In this document: in pieces, positions 41,441 through 51,074 of the stretch
Numbering within the stretch: position 1 is the first letter of the stretch
Layout: every line of letters starts with the position of its first letter
Source: Candidatus Bathyarchaeota archaeon
GTDB taxonomy: Archaea; Thermoproteota; Bathyarchaeia; 40CM-2-53-6
Assembly: GCA_005888755.1 (NCBI GenBank)
Contig: VBBQ01000033.1
Location: 15,363-79,362 of the forward strand
Length of the DNA: 64,000 nucleotides
Direction of reading: 5' to 3'
The notes under the pieces: generated by a model
Databases searched by the model: none
Told to the model about the DNA's origin: nothing
What the model saw: the letters and a program-made list of their open reading frames with translations, nothing else
Program-made: the position numbers and the translations under genes

Positions 41441-41977
41441 ATGGCTCACAGCAGAGACTCAACCAGAAAGAAGCGTACCCGCAGGTCGGGATGGTGGTTC
41501 GACATTTTCGAGGAGATGGACCGCATGGACCGCTTGATGGACGAGATGATGAGGAAGGCGATAGAAATGCCAAAGGCGAGTGAAGGACCACAACCTTTCG
41601 TCTACGGGTTCTCCATGTCCGTTGGGGAAGACGGTAAACCTGTAATTCGAGAGTTCGGAAATGTGGAGCCAACCTCTCGGGGGCCATTGCTGAAAGAAGA
41701 ACGGGAACCGCTCGTGGATGTTCTGCAAGAGGGTAATGAAGTTGTTGTTGTGACCGAATTGCCAGGGGTGGAGAAGGAGCACATCAAGCTCGAATCCACC
41801 GACAGGGCACTGAAGATGGCAGTAGAATCAGCGAAGCGACGTTATTTCAAAGAGCTCGAACTGCCGCACCTGGTCGATCCGCGAACCGCAAAAGCCACGT
41901 ATAAGAACGGGGTTCTCGAAGTCCGATTTACCAAGAGCGACGAAAAACGACCTACAAGAGCTATTCAAGTTGAATAA
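41441..41977 (+). CDS. Small heat shock protein Hsp20
   Basis: 178 aa from ATG 41441. Alpha-crystallin-domain chaperone: PLVDVLQEGNEVVVVTELPGVEKEHIKLE, and the ending YKNGVLEVRFTK with a short C-terminal IXI-like IQVE. Acts as an oligomer that holds unfolded proteins. A TATA-like CCAATATAGT (41404-41413) 28-37 nt before this ATG supports the start over an ATG at 41393. It follows uL30 but probably has its own promoter. Confidence 0.88.
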   Translation: MAHSRDSTRKKRTRRSGWWFDIFEEMDRMDRLMDEMMRKAIEMPKASEGPQPFVYGFSMSVGEDGKPVIREFGNVEPTSRGPLLKEEREPLVDVLQEGNEVVVVTELPGVEKEHIKLESTDRALKMAVESAKRRYFKELELPHLVDPRTAKATYKNGVLEVRFTKSDEKRPTRAIQVE

Positions 41978-42073
41978 GCAACCTGCAATCACAGCCCTTG
42001 ACCGCCTCTCATGTTGTGCAATCCAGCTGGAACTTGAGAAAGAGAATAATCGACTCGAGATTCTTCCGTCAAC

Positions 42074-42081
42074 CATAAAAT
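42074..42081 (+). promoter_or_regulatory. Probable TATA box of the GT2 gene
   Basis: CATAAAAT, 37-44 nt before the GTG at 42118. Confidence 0.4.
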
Positions 42082-42117
42082 CCTAGCCATAACTCCTCGA
42101 TTCTCGGCAGATGATTC

Positions 42118-43614
42118 GTGGTAGAGCCCTGGGTTGTTATTGCGGCCATCTCGCTGGCTTTCAGCATTCCAGTTCTACTGTCATCCTACTACACAATGAT
42201 CCTATTTGTCAGCTCGCTTCGATATCCAAAATTCCTAGGAAATCTCAGCCCTTCCACTGACTTCCCTTTAGTCTCAGTTCTGATCGCTTCCTACAACGAG
42301 AAGTTCGTGATCGGGCGAACCCTTGATGCAATCAAGAGTCTGGATTACCCCGAGGGAAAGCTTCAGGTCGTTGTCGCTGACGACTCCACGGATGATACCC
42401 GAGGGGTAATAGACAAGAAAGTGGAAGAACTGAATTCTTCGGGCCTAGTCGCTCTCATATCTAGACGAAACAACAGGGAGGGGTTCAAGAGCGGTGCACT
42501 GAACCACGCTGCTCCTCTGTTGAGAGGTGACTACGTCCTGCTTCTTGATGCGGATTCGACAGTCACACCCGCATCATTATCGCGAGGACTGGCAGCTTTT
42601 CGGCTGGATCCCAGAGTAGCGTTCGTTTCCTTCCGGGTCGGCCACTACAACCGCGAACAAAACCTGATCACAAGATTGTTCGCACTATCCCAAGACCAAG
42701 GAGACACGATAACAAAGATGGGATCGTACACCCTGGACGCTCCGTACTCATTTCAAGGAGGCTTCACGCTGATGTCGTTAGCCGTTCTCAGAGAAGTCGG
42801 GTATTGGACGAACGACTCAATAGTGGACGACGCGGACCTCTCATGCAAAATATACTCAGCAGGATGGCGAGGCGTCTACCTAAGCGATGTCAAGGTCTTC
42901 GGCGAAGATCCCTCGAGCCTTGAGGTATGGAAAAAACAAGCTGCGAGAGTGTCGCAGGGCTGGACCAAGTGCGCTCGCTCAAACTGGCGAAAAATCCTTG
43001 GATCTCACAAACTCTCTCCCTGGAAGAGGGTCGCTTTGTTACTCTTCCTATTGGGACCTTTCTCAGCACTCAGCTGGATCGTGGTCACCTTTGTTTCCGC
43101 CATTGGACTCATCCTTGGGTTCAGTGCACCTTCAAACTCGATATTCACTAGCCCGGCTTACGTAACCATAGTGACATTGCCCTTGGTCTCCTACTTCCTT
43201 TCAGGGGCTTACGCGCTCTATGTGCAGAAGATAATGACCGTGAAAAACCTGCTTCTTCTCCCTCTTATTTCCTACACCGGTTTATGCATGACCACTGCGA
43301 TTTGCATCGGTTTCTTGGAGGGAATCAGAGGAAGACCGGGGTTCTTTTTCCGAACACCAAAGAGCGGGATCGAGGGTAGCGAGAGAACTAGGCAGTACTT
43401 CCGTGATGTCCGGGATGACAGAATTGCCGTTGCGGAAGCAGTCTTTGCCATCCTCGCTATCAGCATTGGTCTGATTGTCTTGATTTCCGGGGTTTGGTTC
43501 CTCTCTCTAACACTAGTTGGATTCGGCATTATGACGTTGAAATCAATGAACCTTTCCAGAAGTCTTGGGTTGAGGCTTAGAGAAAAGAGGCAGTTGGGCT
43601 TATCCCACGGATAA
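42118..43614 (+). CDS. Membrane GT2 glycosyltransferase (cellulose-synthase-like)
   Basis: 498 aa, GTG start. N-terminal membrane helix, GT2 core with VVADDSTDDT (first Asp pair), LLLDADSTV (DxD), and VDDADLSCKIYSAGWRGVYL with the third Asp and KKQAARVSQGWTKCARSNW (QxxRW-like), then three or four C-terminal helices (about 300-450). This is the processive-type membrane glycosyltransferase arrangement, which adds sugars to a polysaccharide or glycolipid at the membrane. Donor unknown. First gene of the surface-glycan locus. Confidence 0.88.
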   Translation: MVEPWVVIAAISLAFSIPVLLSSYYTMILFVSSLRYPKFLGNLSPSTDFPLVSVLIASYNEKFVIGRTLDAIKSLDYPEGKLQVVVADDSTDDTRGVIDKKVEELNSSGLVALISRRNNREGFKSGALNHAAPLLRGDYVLLLDADSTVTPASLSRGLAAFRLDPRVAFVSFRVGHYNREQNLITRLFALSQDQGDTITKMGSYTLDAPYSFQGGFTLMSLAVLREVGYWTNDSIVDDADLSCKIYSAGWRGVYLSDVKVFGEDPSSLEVWKKQAARVSQGWTKCARSNWRKILGSHKLSPWKRVALLLFLLGPFSALSWIVVTFVSAIGLILGFSAPSNSIFTSPAYVTIVTLPLVSYFLSGAYALYVQKIMTVKNLLLLPLISYTGLCMTTAICIGFLEGIRGRPGFFFRTPKSGIEGSERTRQYFRDVRDDRIAVAEAVFAILAISIGLIVLISGVWFLSLTLVGFGIMTLKSMNLSRSLGLRLREKRQLGLSHG

Positions 43615-43633
43615 TTCGTTGTGCTGACGACTG

Positions 43634-43644
43634 GAAATTAAATA
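43634..43644 (+). promoter_or_regulatory. Probable TATA box of the RmlC-like gene
   Basis: GAAATTAAATA, 24-34 nt before the ATG at 43668; consistent with a leaderless mRNA. Confidence 0.45.
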
Positions 43645-43667
43645 GCCCGACGCACGTCGGGACCACT

Positions 43668-44159
43668 ATGCTTCCGGGTGTGAAGATTCAGGATTTGAAG
43701 AAGAACGTAGACGAAAGAGGGTTTTTCGCGGAAATTATGCGTCAAGATTGGAAGGATCTGCTTGGAGACGACACGGTTGTCCAAGCCAATCTCTCCTACA
43801 GCTTCCCCGGAATAATACGCGCATGGCACCGGCATAACCAGGGCCAAATTGACTATTTCGTCGTCGTTAGTGGGTCTATGAAGATCTGCGCATTTGACGA
43901 CACGCAGGGCTCCCCAACACGGGGCCAATTGGACGAAATTGTTGCTAGTGCGGAGAAACTCCAAGTTGTTAGGATACCTGGCCACTATTGGCACGGGACA
44001 AAAACTATCGGAGATAAACCGTCGCTCACAGCCTATTTCGTAAATCGGCTATATGATTTGAAGGACCCTGATGAAGACCGCAGGCCCTGGAATGATCCCT
44101 CTGTAAGCGACGGGAGAACCTCAAAGCCGTACGATTGGAACAAACCGCCCCACAAATAG
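43668..44159 (+). CDS. rmlC: RmlC-like dTDP-sugar 3,5-epimerase (cupin)
   Basis: 163 aa. KNVDERGFFAEIMRQDW (N-terminal), VVQANLSYSFPGIIRAWHRHNQGQ (catalytic His region), ICAFDDTQGSPT, and IPGHYWHGTKTIG with the metal or substrate pocket His. Such cupins epimerise C3 and C5 of dTDP-4-keto-6-deoxyglucose. The typical motif GLHYQ is replaced by AWHRHN, so the substrate could differ. It converges on rmlD; with rmlA and rmlD it forms a dTDP-rhamnose-type set. Confidence 0.83.
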   Translation: MLPGVKIQDLKKNVDERGFFAEIMRQDWKDLLGDDTVVQANLSYSFPGIIRAWHRHNQGQIDYFVVVSGSMKICAFDDTQGSPTRGQLDEIVASAEKLQVVRIPGHYWHGTKTIGDKPSLTAYFVNRLYDLKDPDEDRRPWNDPSVSDGRTSKPYDWNKPPHK

Positions 44160-44166
44160 TTTGAGG

Positions 44167-45090
44167 TCAAGCAACGTCCTCACCAACTTCTTGGGTCTTC
44201 ATGATTCGGATCCCCTCCTCCGCCGTCATGAATCGCATTCCAAGCGTCTTCTCGGCTCTGTCCACACTTAGGCAGCTGTTCTTCGGTCTCTCAGCTACCT
44301 GCTTGAAATCGCTTGACGAGACCGGCTCCACGAGGCCAGGGGAGTAACCAAAGACATCGGCGATCTTCAAGGCGAACTCGTACCTGCTGACGCATGAACG
44401 GCCTGCAGTGTGAAAGACTCCATTCTCTGGACATTCTACTAGACGTACGAGTGCGTCGGCCAAATTGTCAGCAAGGGTTGGCGAGCTATACTGGTCACGA
44501 ACCGCTGTTATCGTTTCGCCCTTTCTGAGTTTGACCAGAACAAACATGGCGAAGTTTATCGTCTTGCCTGAACTTGAGGGAATCCCAGTCGATTCGAGTT
44601 TGTTCCATCCATAGATGACGCTGGGCCGGGCCACGGCGTAGCTTGGTGTCTGGGCTACAATTTTCTCAGCTTCCAATTTGGTCCATGCATAATAGTGGAG
44701 CGGATTTGGAGCATCGAACTCATTGTAATGACCTTTTTTTCCGTCAAACACATAATCTGTGGATAAATGAACTAGGCGACAACTTGTTTCTGATGCGGCA
44801 TCGGCTAGGTTTGCTGCTCCTTCAACATTTACCCTGTTTGCCTCTTGATGGTGTGATTCGCAGTAGTCAACGTTATGGAGGGCTGCTGTGTTGATTATTG
44901 CTGTCGGCTTGAGGGCTGCGACAAACTTGTGGGTCGCATCTGCGTCCGCTATGTCCAATTTTTGAGACTGAGGAAGTAGAGATGTCCTGGCGTTATGCGT
45001 GCCGACGGTTTTGTAGCCCTTCTCTTGAGCGGTGACACAAACCTTTGAGCCGACTAGCCCTGTTGCTCCAATTACAAGTAGCGTACGCAT
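44167..45090 (-). CDS. rmlD: dTDP-4-dehydrorhamnose reductase
   Basis: 307 aa, start ATG 45090 (MRTLLVIGATGLVG). NADPH Rossmann GATGLVGSKV, STDYVFDGKKG signature, and the catalytic YAWTKLEAEK (YxxxK). Reduces the 4-keto group in the last step of dTDP-L-rhamnose formation. Divergent from the epimerase at 45167. A longer open frame upstream lacks homology and overlaps the epimerase start. Confidence 0.92.
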   Translation of the reverse strand: MRTLLVIGATGLVGSKVCVTAQEKGYKTVGTHNARTSLLPQSQKLDIADADATHKFVAALKPTAIINTAALHNVDYCESHHQEANRVNVEGAANLADAASETSCRLVHLSTDYVFDGKKGHYNEFDAPNPLHYYAWTKLEAEKIVAQTPSYAVARPSVIYGWNKLESTGIPSSSGKTINFAMFVLVKLRKGETITAVRDQYSSPTLADNLADALVRLVECPENGVFHTAGRSCVSRYEFALKIADVFGYSPGLVEPVSSSDFKQVAERPKNSCLSVDRAEKTLGMRFMTAEEGIRIMKTQEVGEDVA

Positions 45091-45166
45091 CTCATTCCCT
45101 CGAGCCTGTACCGTAGCCTTTTCAACCTTGGGAGGCTTCCGAACCGGGGAAGGAACGGAGCAAGGA

Positions 45167-46168
45167 ATGGTCGTCTTAGTCACGGGCGGATGTGGGTACA
45201 TAGGCTCGAAACTGATACGCGACATGGCAGTTCATCCGAAGTTCTCTGGTACCACGATCCGCGTGATTGACAATATGATGAGGGAGAGATACGTCACGCT
45301 AATGGATCTCCCAACCAAGAGCGATTTCGAGTTCCTCGAAGGAGACATTCGAAAGGATGAGGACATGAGAAACGCGTTCCGTGATGTCGATATGGTTGTG
45401 GACTTGGCTGGGATTACGAACGCGCCCATTTCCTTTGAGCGCAAAGAACTTACCTTCGATGTTAATGTCAATGGCGGCCGAAAGGTCATAGAATATGCCG
45501 TAAAGTCCGACGTCGAGAAGTTCGTCTACTCCTCTACCGCTAGCGTCTATGGTCCTACGAAAGGGATCGTTGACGAGACTTATCATTGTAAGCCGGTAAG
45601 CCCTTACGGAGAGTCGAAACTCCAGGCGGAAGTGTTCTGTCTAGAAATCTCCAAACAGAGCGGGCTCGACGTCACTGTCCTCAGACTAGGAACGGTGCAT
45701 GGATATTCGATAGGAATGCGATTCGACACTGTGGTCGATAGGTTCGCGTACCTCGCGTGCGCGGGGATGCCCCTTACCGTCTGGGAATCGGCTAGGATGG
45801 AGAAGAGGCCTTACCTCCATGTTGCGGATGCCACCGACGCCCTGATCTTTGCCCTTGGTCGATCCGACATAAAGGCACAGACCTACAACGTCATCGGGGA
45901 GAACGCTTCCATGAACAGAATAATCGATGTCATTAAGAAAGAAGTCCCCAACGTTCAAGTCACGGTTACTCCATCCCCGAGCCTCAACCAATTATCCTAT
46001 GAGTTAGACGGCTCGAAGATCGAAAGACTGGGATTTCGCCCCCGCAAGAGTCTAGAGGACGGAGTAAGGGAAATTGTAGAGAAGTTCCATGCACTGTTGG
46101 GAAGCCGCGCGAGGCATGCTAGGCGCATACTTCCACGGACCGTTCTCGCTGAATTATCAGAATCTTAG
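45167..46168 (+). CDS. NAD-dependent nucleotide-sugar epimerase/dehydratase
   Basis: 333 aa, ATG 45167 (MVVLVTGGCGYIGSKL). Extended SDR: GGCGYIG (NAD), STASVYGPTKG, YGESKLQAEV (YxxxK with the preceding PVSP), HVADATDAL. Likely a UDP-glucose 4-epimerase or a close relative; the exact sugar is not decided by the motifs. Converges with rmlA with 4 bases overlapping at the stops (46165-46168). Confidence 0.88.
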   Translation: MVVLVTGGCGYIGSKLIRDMAVHPKFSGTTIRVIDNMMRERYVTLMDLPTKSDFEFLEGDIRKDEDMRNAFRDVDMVVDLAGITNAPISFERKELTFDVNVNGGRKVIEYAVKSDVEKFVYSSTASVYGPTKGIVDETYHCKPVSPYGESKLQAEVFCLEISKQSGLDVTVLRLGTVHGYSIGMRFDTVVDRFAYLACAGMPLTVWESARMEKRPYLHVADATDALIFALGRSDIKAQTYNVIGENASMNRIIDVIKKEVPNVQVTVTPSPSLNQLSYELDGSKIERLGFRPRKSLEDGVREIVEKFHALLGSRARHARRILPRTVLAELSES

Positions 46169-47241
46169 AGGCTGACGTACGTGCTTTCTCCTACGACGAA
46201 CCTTCTACCACTGGGACGTTGCGTGCCGTTCGACCTGATCTGTGAATTCCGCCCGATAATGCTGTCGACTACTCTGTCGTGACAATCAATGATTGAACCA
46301 TCTAGGACAATGCTATTTTCGATCTCGGTTCCAAGTATCTTCACATAACTCCCTATTGACGTGTAGGGGCCTACGTAAGCACCTGGTCCAATTTCCGAGT
46401 TGTCACCAATCACTGCGGGACCTCTGATGGTGGCGCCCTTATGCACATGAGTTCCCTCGCCAATCTCAACACTGCCGGAGACCGAGACTCCCTCGTCAAG
46501 TTTCCCCCGCATAGAGGATTTCAGATCCCGTAGCACTAGCTGATTCGCTTCCAGAATATCTTCAGGTCGGCCTGTGTCCTTCCACCAACCTGAGACTTCG
46601 TGGAACGTTATTAGCCCCCCCCGCTGAAGGAGACCCTGGATGGCTTCGGTAATCTCGAGTTCGTTTCTCCCGCTGGGCCTAAGCGTCTCTATCACTGGAA
46701 AAACAGATGGTTGAAAGAAATAGACGCCTGCTAAGGCGTAGTCGCTGACGAATTGTTTTGGCTTCTCCACGAGCTTAGTGATCTTGCCATCTTCTATCTT
46801 TACGACGCCGAAACGGCCGGGGTCCTTCACACGGGCCAGAACGACCATCGCATCCGGCTTAGAGGCGATGAATTCTTCAGCCAACTTAGGAATACTCTCC
46901 TTCAGCAGGTTGTCGCCTAGGTAAACAATGAAAGGTTCGTTTTCCAGAAAATCCTTCGAGATCAGAACTGCATGAGCTATGCCCTTTGGATCAGGTTGGT
47001 CTATGTATGTGATCTTGACATGGAATTTCGAGCCATCTCCTAATGCATCTTTGATGCCCTCATGCAGTGGTCCGAGGACGATTCCGATATCCGTGATTCC
47101 GGTGGCCCTCAGATGGTCGAACCCGTACATCAACATGGGCTTGTTCGCAATCGGCAGCATGTGCTTGTTCCCCGTGTAGGTAAGGGGCCGAAGCCTCGTT
47201 CCATGTCCGCCCGCGAGGAGCAGGCCCTTAAGACGAGACAA
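46165..47241 (-). CDS. rmlA: Glucose-1-phosphate thymidylyltransferase, long archaeal form
   Basis: 358 aa. Nucleotidyltransferase N-domain: LLLAGGHGTRLRPLTYTGNK (signature), VIVLARVKDPGRFG-like region and KITKLVEKPKQ, then left-handed beta-helix hexapeptide repeats (about 255-330; VEIGEGTHVHKGATIRGPAV) that make this the long type. Makes dTDP-glucose for rhamnose. Located with rmlC and rmlD. Confidence 0.92.
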   Translation of the reverse strand: MSRLKGLLLAGGHGTRLRPLTYTGNKHMLPIANKPMLMYGFDHLRATGITDIGIVLGPLHEGIKDALGDGSKFHVKITYIDQPDPKGIAHAVLISKDFLENEPFIVYLGDNLLKESIPKLAEEFIASKPDAMVVLARVKDPGRFGVVKIEDGKITKLVEKPKQFVSDYALAGVYFFQPSVFPVIETLRPSGRNELEITEAIQGLLQRGGLITFHEVSGWWKDTGRPEDILEANQLVLRDLKSSMRGKLDEGVSVSGSVEIGEGTHVHKGATIRGPAVIGDNSEIGPGAYVGPYTSIGSYVKILGTEIENSIVLDGSIIDCHDRVVDSIIGRNSQIRSNGTQRPSGRRFVVGESTYVSL

Positions 47242-47309
47242 GTCTCGGATCTACCGGCCTAGCAGAAAATCGCACTTTTCGAATAAATGTGTTAGGCTTA
47301 GTCCTAACT

Positions 47310-49421
47310 TTATCCGGTAGCCCGATTGCCACCCGGGGTAGATGGTGGACCGAAAAGTCTGAATGGAATGCGTTGATTCCACGCGAGGAAGGCGTATACG
47401 GCACCAAGGGACAAGAGGGGTAATACGAGGCCCAGAATAAGATAGTTGGCTGAGGGTTGTCCGGAAGGAAAATCATTGATGAGAACGGTTACTGCTGAGA
47501 ACTGAGCTCGTCCACCGAAACGTCCTCCTGAGTTGAAGTCTCCGAAGATTAGTTTCGAAATTTTTCCCCCTAATATCGCTCGAGATGTATTGTCAATTTG
47601 CAATGTTCTTCGGCCTTGAGAATATTGCTCGGTGAAATTGTGCCAGTTGTTGTCAGCTTGAGAGAACTGGATGCTACTGTTATTGATTTGATCGGAGTAG
47701 CTGAAATAGGTCGTTGTCTGATTGCGGAGTACCAGGAGAATTCCATCAGTCATGTTCGCGAGGACCATACTGTTTCTTCCAGATAGGAAGCTCTCGAAAC
47801 GAAAAAGGAAATTTATCGTCCAAGATTCTGATTGGTGAAAACCATCAATCAGGCCAGCCCATCCTCTGAAAATGTACCCCGTCGAGTTTGCTGCGTCAGA
47901 GATATCGATATTGCCCTGAGCAGCGTTGATAGAATAATTACCGCCTCCCTGAAACACCCACTGGTAATCGATGCGAGTTGAGTGAAAATTATCTTTGAAT
48001 TGAAAACTCGACTCTTCAACCACTGGGTAGCGATGGTCCTCGAAGCTGCTGGACGTTAGTACGGCACTCCACGATATGATGACTAGTGCGCACAGGAGGA
48101 TCGTGAGGACTAGTTTTCCCTTGGGGAGTTTGTTGGACGTTACTGTGTTCGTCGATTCAACGGGGGAAGTTTGGGGTGGTGGGATGGTTGTTTTCACGCG
48201 GGCTACCCTGAGAAAATAGTAGGCATTCAGAATGACACTTGCGACCAGCCCGCTCGTGACCAGGATGAGAGGGTCAATTGTTGAGAATGGAAATTCTCGG
48301 AATACGACAATCTGCTGGTGGAGAAGATGGTATGACCAATAGTAAATCCCAGTTGCCCCACTCACTCCGTTGTATGATCCTTGGAACACCAGTGCAACGG
48401 CAAACGTTATTCCAGCGGACAATGATATGCCGTACAACTTGCGGTTCTCGGCAATGAAAATGGTGAAGAATGGAACTCCCCATAGCATATAATTGAGGGA
48501 CTGAGCAAAGATAGCGATGTTGACCCACAGAAATATCAGAACGAGTCTTGTGGTTAACTTGAGACTCTTTAGGTAAGTCCAAAGGAGAACCAGCGCAACA
48601 AGGGATATGCCGACGGGTCCAACTATCCCTGATAAGCCTGCAAGTGGAAACAGGGGATGTTGTCCTTGCACATTTCTGATTGTCAACAGGCTCGTGTAAG
48701 ATGCGAAATCCCATATGAGAAATGGAGTGCTGAGTGTCGCCATAGGTAGAAACGCGAGAAAAGCGTAAGTCAGTCTTACTGCAGACCCTCGGATCTCTCT
48801 AAGCAATACCGGTAGAAGTAGTAAAGGATAGATCTTGGTTGCAATGCCAAGTCCTAGGAAAAACGCCGATTTGTACAGACTGGTCTTGCGGAACATCCTT
48901 CCACTTCCCTTGAAGGTTGAAAAATAATAGAATGAAATTACCGTAAATGCGATTGGAATTGGATCATTGAATCCGCCACCTGCGGATTCGAAAATGACGA
49001 AAGGGTTGAACGCGTAGAGAGCGGTGAACTTGAGGGCAGTATTTCTCGGAAATTTGAGAATAAGGATCTTGAAGATGTAGAAGGCGGTAATGACATCGCT
49101 GACTGCCAGCGGGATCTTGAGTGCTGCCAAGTAAACAAGAGTAGACCCCGTCAACGTCTTAGCAAGGAGGGCGGGGGCAGTGAGAGCGAGATACAAAGGA
49201 GGGTATCTCCATGGATTGATGTTGAGCAGGGTCGGATCGTTGGTCACGATGTGGTAGGGGTTATTCCCAGCTGTGAGAAAACTCGTGACGACCCCGAAAG
49301 CCCAGTAGTTGAAGTCGTCGTAGAGTAATGGTATAATGATGAGTCTTAGGAGAAACGCCGATGATAGAATCAGGATCAGGGAATCAGGTTCGGTAATTTT
49401 TTTCCAAATATTCAGCGTCAA
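47310..49421 (-). CDS. GT-C-like membrane glycosyltransferase with a C-terminal lectin-like domain
   Basis: 703 aa. About 12 membrane helices in residues 15-430 (for example ILILSSAFLLRLIIIPLLY), with YDDFNYWAF and TNDPTLLNINPWRYPPLYL in extracellular loops resembling the acidic catalytic site of GT87/DUF2029-type mannosyltransferases. A soluble domain (about 460-665; HNFTEQYSQGRRTLQIDNTS) looks like a concanavalin/LamG-like beta sandwich, and a last helix (about 670-690) follows. It would use a lipid-linked sugar outside the membrane. The first 38 nt overlap the upstream GT2 gene. Confidence 0.75.
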   Translation of the reverse strand: MTLNIWKKITEPDSLILILSSAFLLRLIIIPLLYDDFNYWAFGVVTSFLTAGNNPYHIVTNDPTLLNINPWRYPPLYLALTAPALLAKTLTGSTLVYLAALKIPLAVSDVITAFYIFKILILKFPRNTALKFTALYAFNPFVIFESAGGGFNDPIPIAFTVISFYYFSTFKGSGRMFRKTSLYKSAFFLGLGIATKIYPLLLLPVLLREIRGSAVRLTYAFLAFLPMATLSTPFLIWDFASYTSLLTIRNVQGQHPLFPLAGLSGIVGPVGISLVALVLLWTYLKSLKLTTRLVLIFLWVNIAIFAQSLNYMLWGVPFFTIFIAENRKLYGISLSAGITFAVALVFQGSYNGVSGATGIYYWSYHLLHQQIVVFREFPFSTIDPLILVTSGLVASVILNAYYFLRVARVKTTIPPPQTSPVESTNTVTSNKLPKGKLVLTILLCALVIISWSAVLTSSSFEDHRYPVVEESSFQFKDNFHSTRIDYQWVFQGGGNYSINAAQGNIDISDAANSTGYIFRGWAGLIDGFHQSESWTINFLFRFESFLSGRNSMVLANMTDGILLVLRNQTTTYFSYSDQINNSSIQFSQADNNWHNFTEQYSQGRRTLQIDNTSRAILGGKISKLIFGDFNSGGRFGGRAQFSAVTVLINDFPSGQPSANYLILGLVLPLLSLGAVYAFLAWNQRIPFRLFGPPSTPGGNRATG

Positions 49422-50586
49422 GCAGGGGATACCGCTTTATCTCTGTGATTCTGAACTTGGATAGCCCTGCGAATCGTATGGCAAAGTTCGAGACGGCCAG
49501 TGCAAGCTTTCTTCCGAATGTGAGTTTTTCGCTTCCCAGAATCATTGTTGGAGAGAAGTTGAGAGCCTTAGCGCTGGAACCGTTCTTCTGATGGAATCTC
49601 TCGTGTTTGCTCCATGCTTTTCCCATCCCCGCCAGAACCGAGAAGATGACCCGAAACGGAGACAGCAGGAATTTCGAGTTTCTTGTCATTCTGAAATAGA
49701 CAAAACCAGCATACAGATTTGAGAGAAGCCACAATGGGAGTAGGAACAATACCTGTGAGGTGTCGAATATCGTAATGCCCGTCCAAACGGCGTTGCGCCT
49801 CTGGAAAAAGAACTTGGCAGGAGAAATTAGGCCCCAAGAGCCTCCACGCTTGTGCTGCAGGGTTGTGCTGGGCAGGACTGCAACCCGTTGCCCCATCAAT
49901 GTGACTTGAAAGCCAAGAAGAACATCTTCATAGTATGCGAAATAGTCAGAATCAAAGATCTCATTGTCAAGTTTCTCAGCAAGGCCTCTCCTAAAGAGAA
50001 AGGCCGCGCCCGGCGGGCTCATCGGAAAGATTGGTTGGTCGCTGGTAGCGGAGAATTCCTCTCTTGAATGTGCATCCCACGCCACCATGAGCACGTTGGC
50101 ATCGCCGCCCATTGAATCTATTCTCTTCTCATCATGAAGCAAAGCCGGAGAGACGATCCCTACTGATGGCTCTCGTTGCATGAATCTCACCAGCGTAGTG
50201 AGCCAGTAGGGGTCGATCGCGGTTATGTCGTTGTTCAGTACCCCGACCATGCTTCCCTTTGTGAGCCTCAGAGCATGATTCACGGCTCCCGTGTAGCCTA
50301 CGTTTGAAGGCATTCTCACGACTCTTATTCCATACTCTCCAAACACTCGCTCTACGTACTCCACAGTGCCATCGTTGCTACAGTTGTCAACGAATAATAT
50401 CTCGAAATTTGGATAAGAGGTCTTCACCAGTGATTCAAGACAGTCATCAAGCAGATGTCCAAGCTTGGACTTGCCGTTGTGATTGATCACAAGTAATGAA
50501 ACAGAGGGAAAGTCTGGTCCAGTGCTCCCGTCCTCCTGCATTTGCAGAGGAATGTCAGTCAGAGCAGGATTCACGATGGATTGCAA
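49384..50586 (-). CDS. GT2 rhamnosyltransferase-like glycosyltransferase
   Basis: 400 aa. GT2 fold: SLLVINHNGKSKLGHLLDDCL, then EILFVDNCSNDGTVEYV (DxN-type), VGVLNNDITAIDP (DxD equivalent NND), and SPPGAAFLFRRGLAEKLDNE followed by YYEDVLLGFQ (catalytic ED). Members transfer rhamnose or similar. A C-terminal helix (about 275-295) may contact the membrane. It leads the GT-C gene, with translation overlapped by 38 nt. Confidence 0.88.
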   Translation of the reverse strand: MQSIVNPALTDIPLQMQEDGSTGPDFPSVSLLVINHNGKSKLGHLLDDCLESLVKTSYPNFEILFVDNCSNDGTVEYVERVFGEYGIRVVRMPSNVGYTGAVNHALRLTKGSMVGVLNNDITAIDPYWLTTLVRFMQREPSVGIVSPALLHDEKRIDSMGGDANVLMVAWDAHSREEFSATSDQPIFPMSPPGAAFLFRRGLAEKLDNEIFDSDYFAYYEDVLLGFQVTLMGQRVAVLPSTTLQHKRGGSWGLISPAKFFFQRRNAVWTGITIFDTSQVLFLLPLWLLSNLYAGFVYFRMTRNSKFLLSPFRVIFSVLAGMGKAWSKHERFHQKNGSSAKALNFSPTMILGSEKLTFGRKLALAVSNFAIRFAGLSKFRITEIKRYPLLDAEYLEKNYRT

Positions 50587-51074
50587 GACCTACTAGTTCC
50601 TCCAACTTCGTTGACCGATCTCGCGTAATCTCATTGCTCCTACCTGCATAACTTGCAATCGTGAGTGCACTGTGCTGCACAGTATTTTAGAGATAGCTCG
50701 ACATTCGAAAGACAAGAGCTAGTGAGTACCGAACCCTAGACATTTTCAGTACCCGATATATCGGCATGCGACTAGTCCATCAACGAACGAGGCAGCTCAG
50801 CCAAGCTTGTTTGATTTTTCTGAGTCAATGAACTAACAACACTCGATTGCGTCACCTCTTGGTTTCGGATCGACTGGTCAACGGGTCAAGTGCCAACCCA
50901 TTGGTCAGAAGTCGGGCAATTGCGATCGCCATCTCTCAGCCATTTTCTTTGGTGGTTGGAATCAGGCAAGCCTCGGCCGCGAGGCAAGAGATGTGTCCAG
51001 CGTGGAGGAATCTAGGTTGCTTGGCACGCTCCTCTTCGCAGACGCTTCCAGTTGCTTAACCTTCGATGACTCTC
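50587..51074. other. Intergenic region with no recognised content
   Basis: About 490 nt. I see no convincing protein, RNA or repeat. Possibly decayed sequence, since the region next to it is the ugd pseudogene. Confidence 0.4.

Noticed and set aside
50847-51059. Plus-strand ORF of 70 codons before the ugd remnant
   Set aside because: No family features; lies in decayed sequence.
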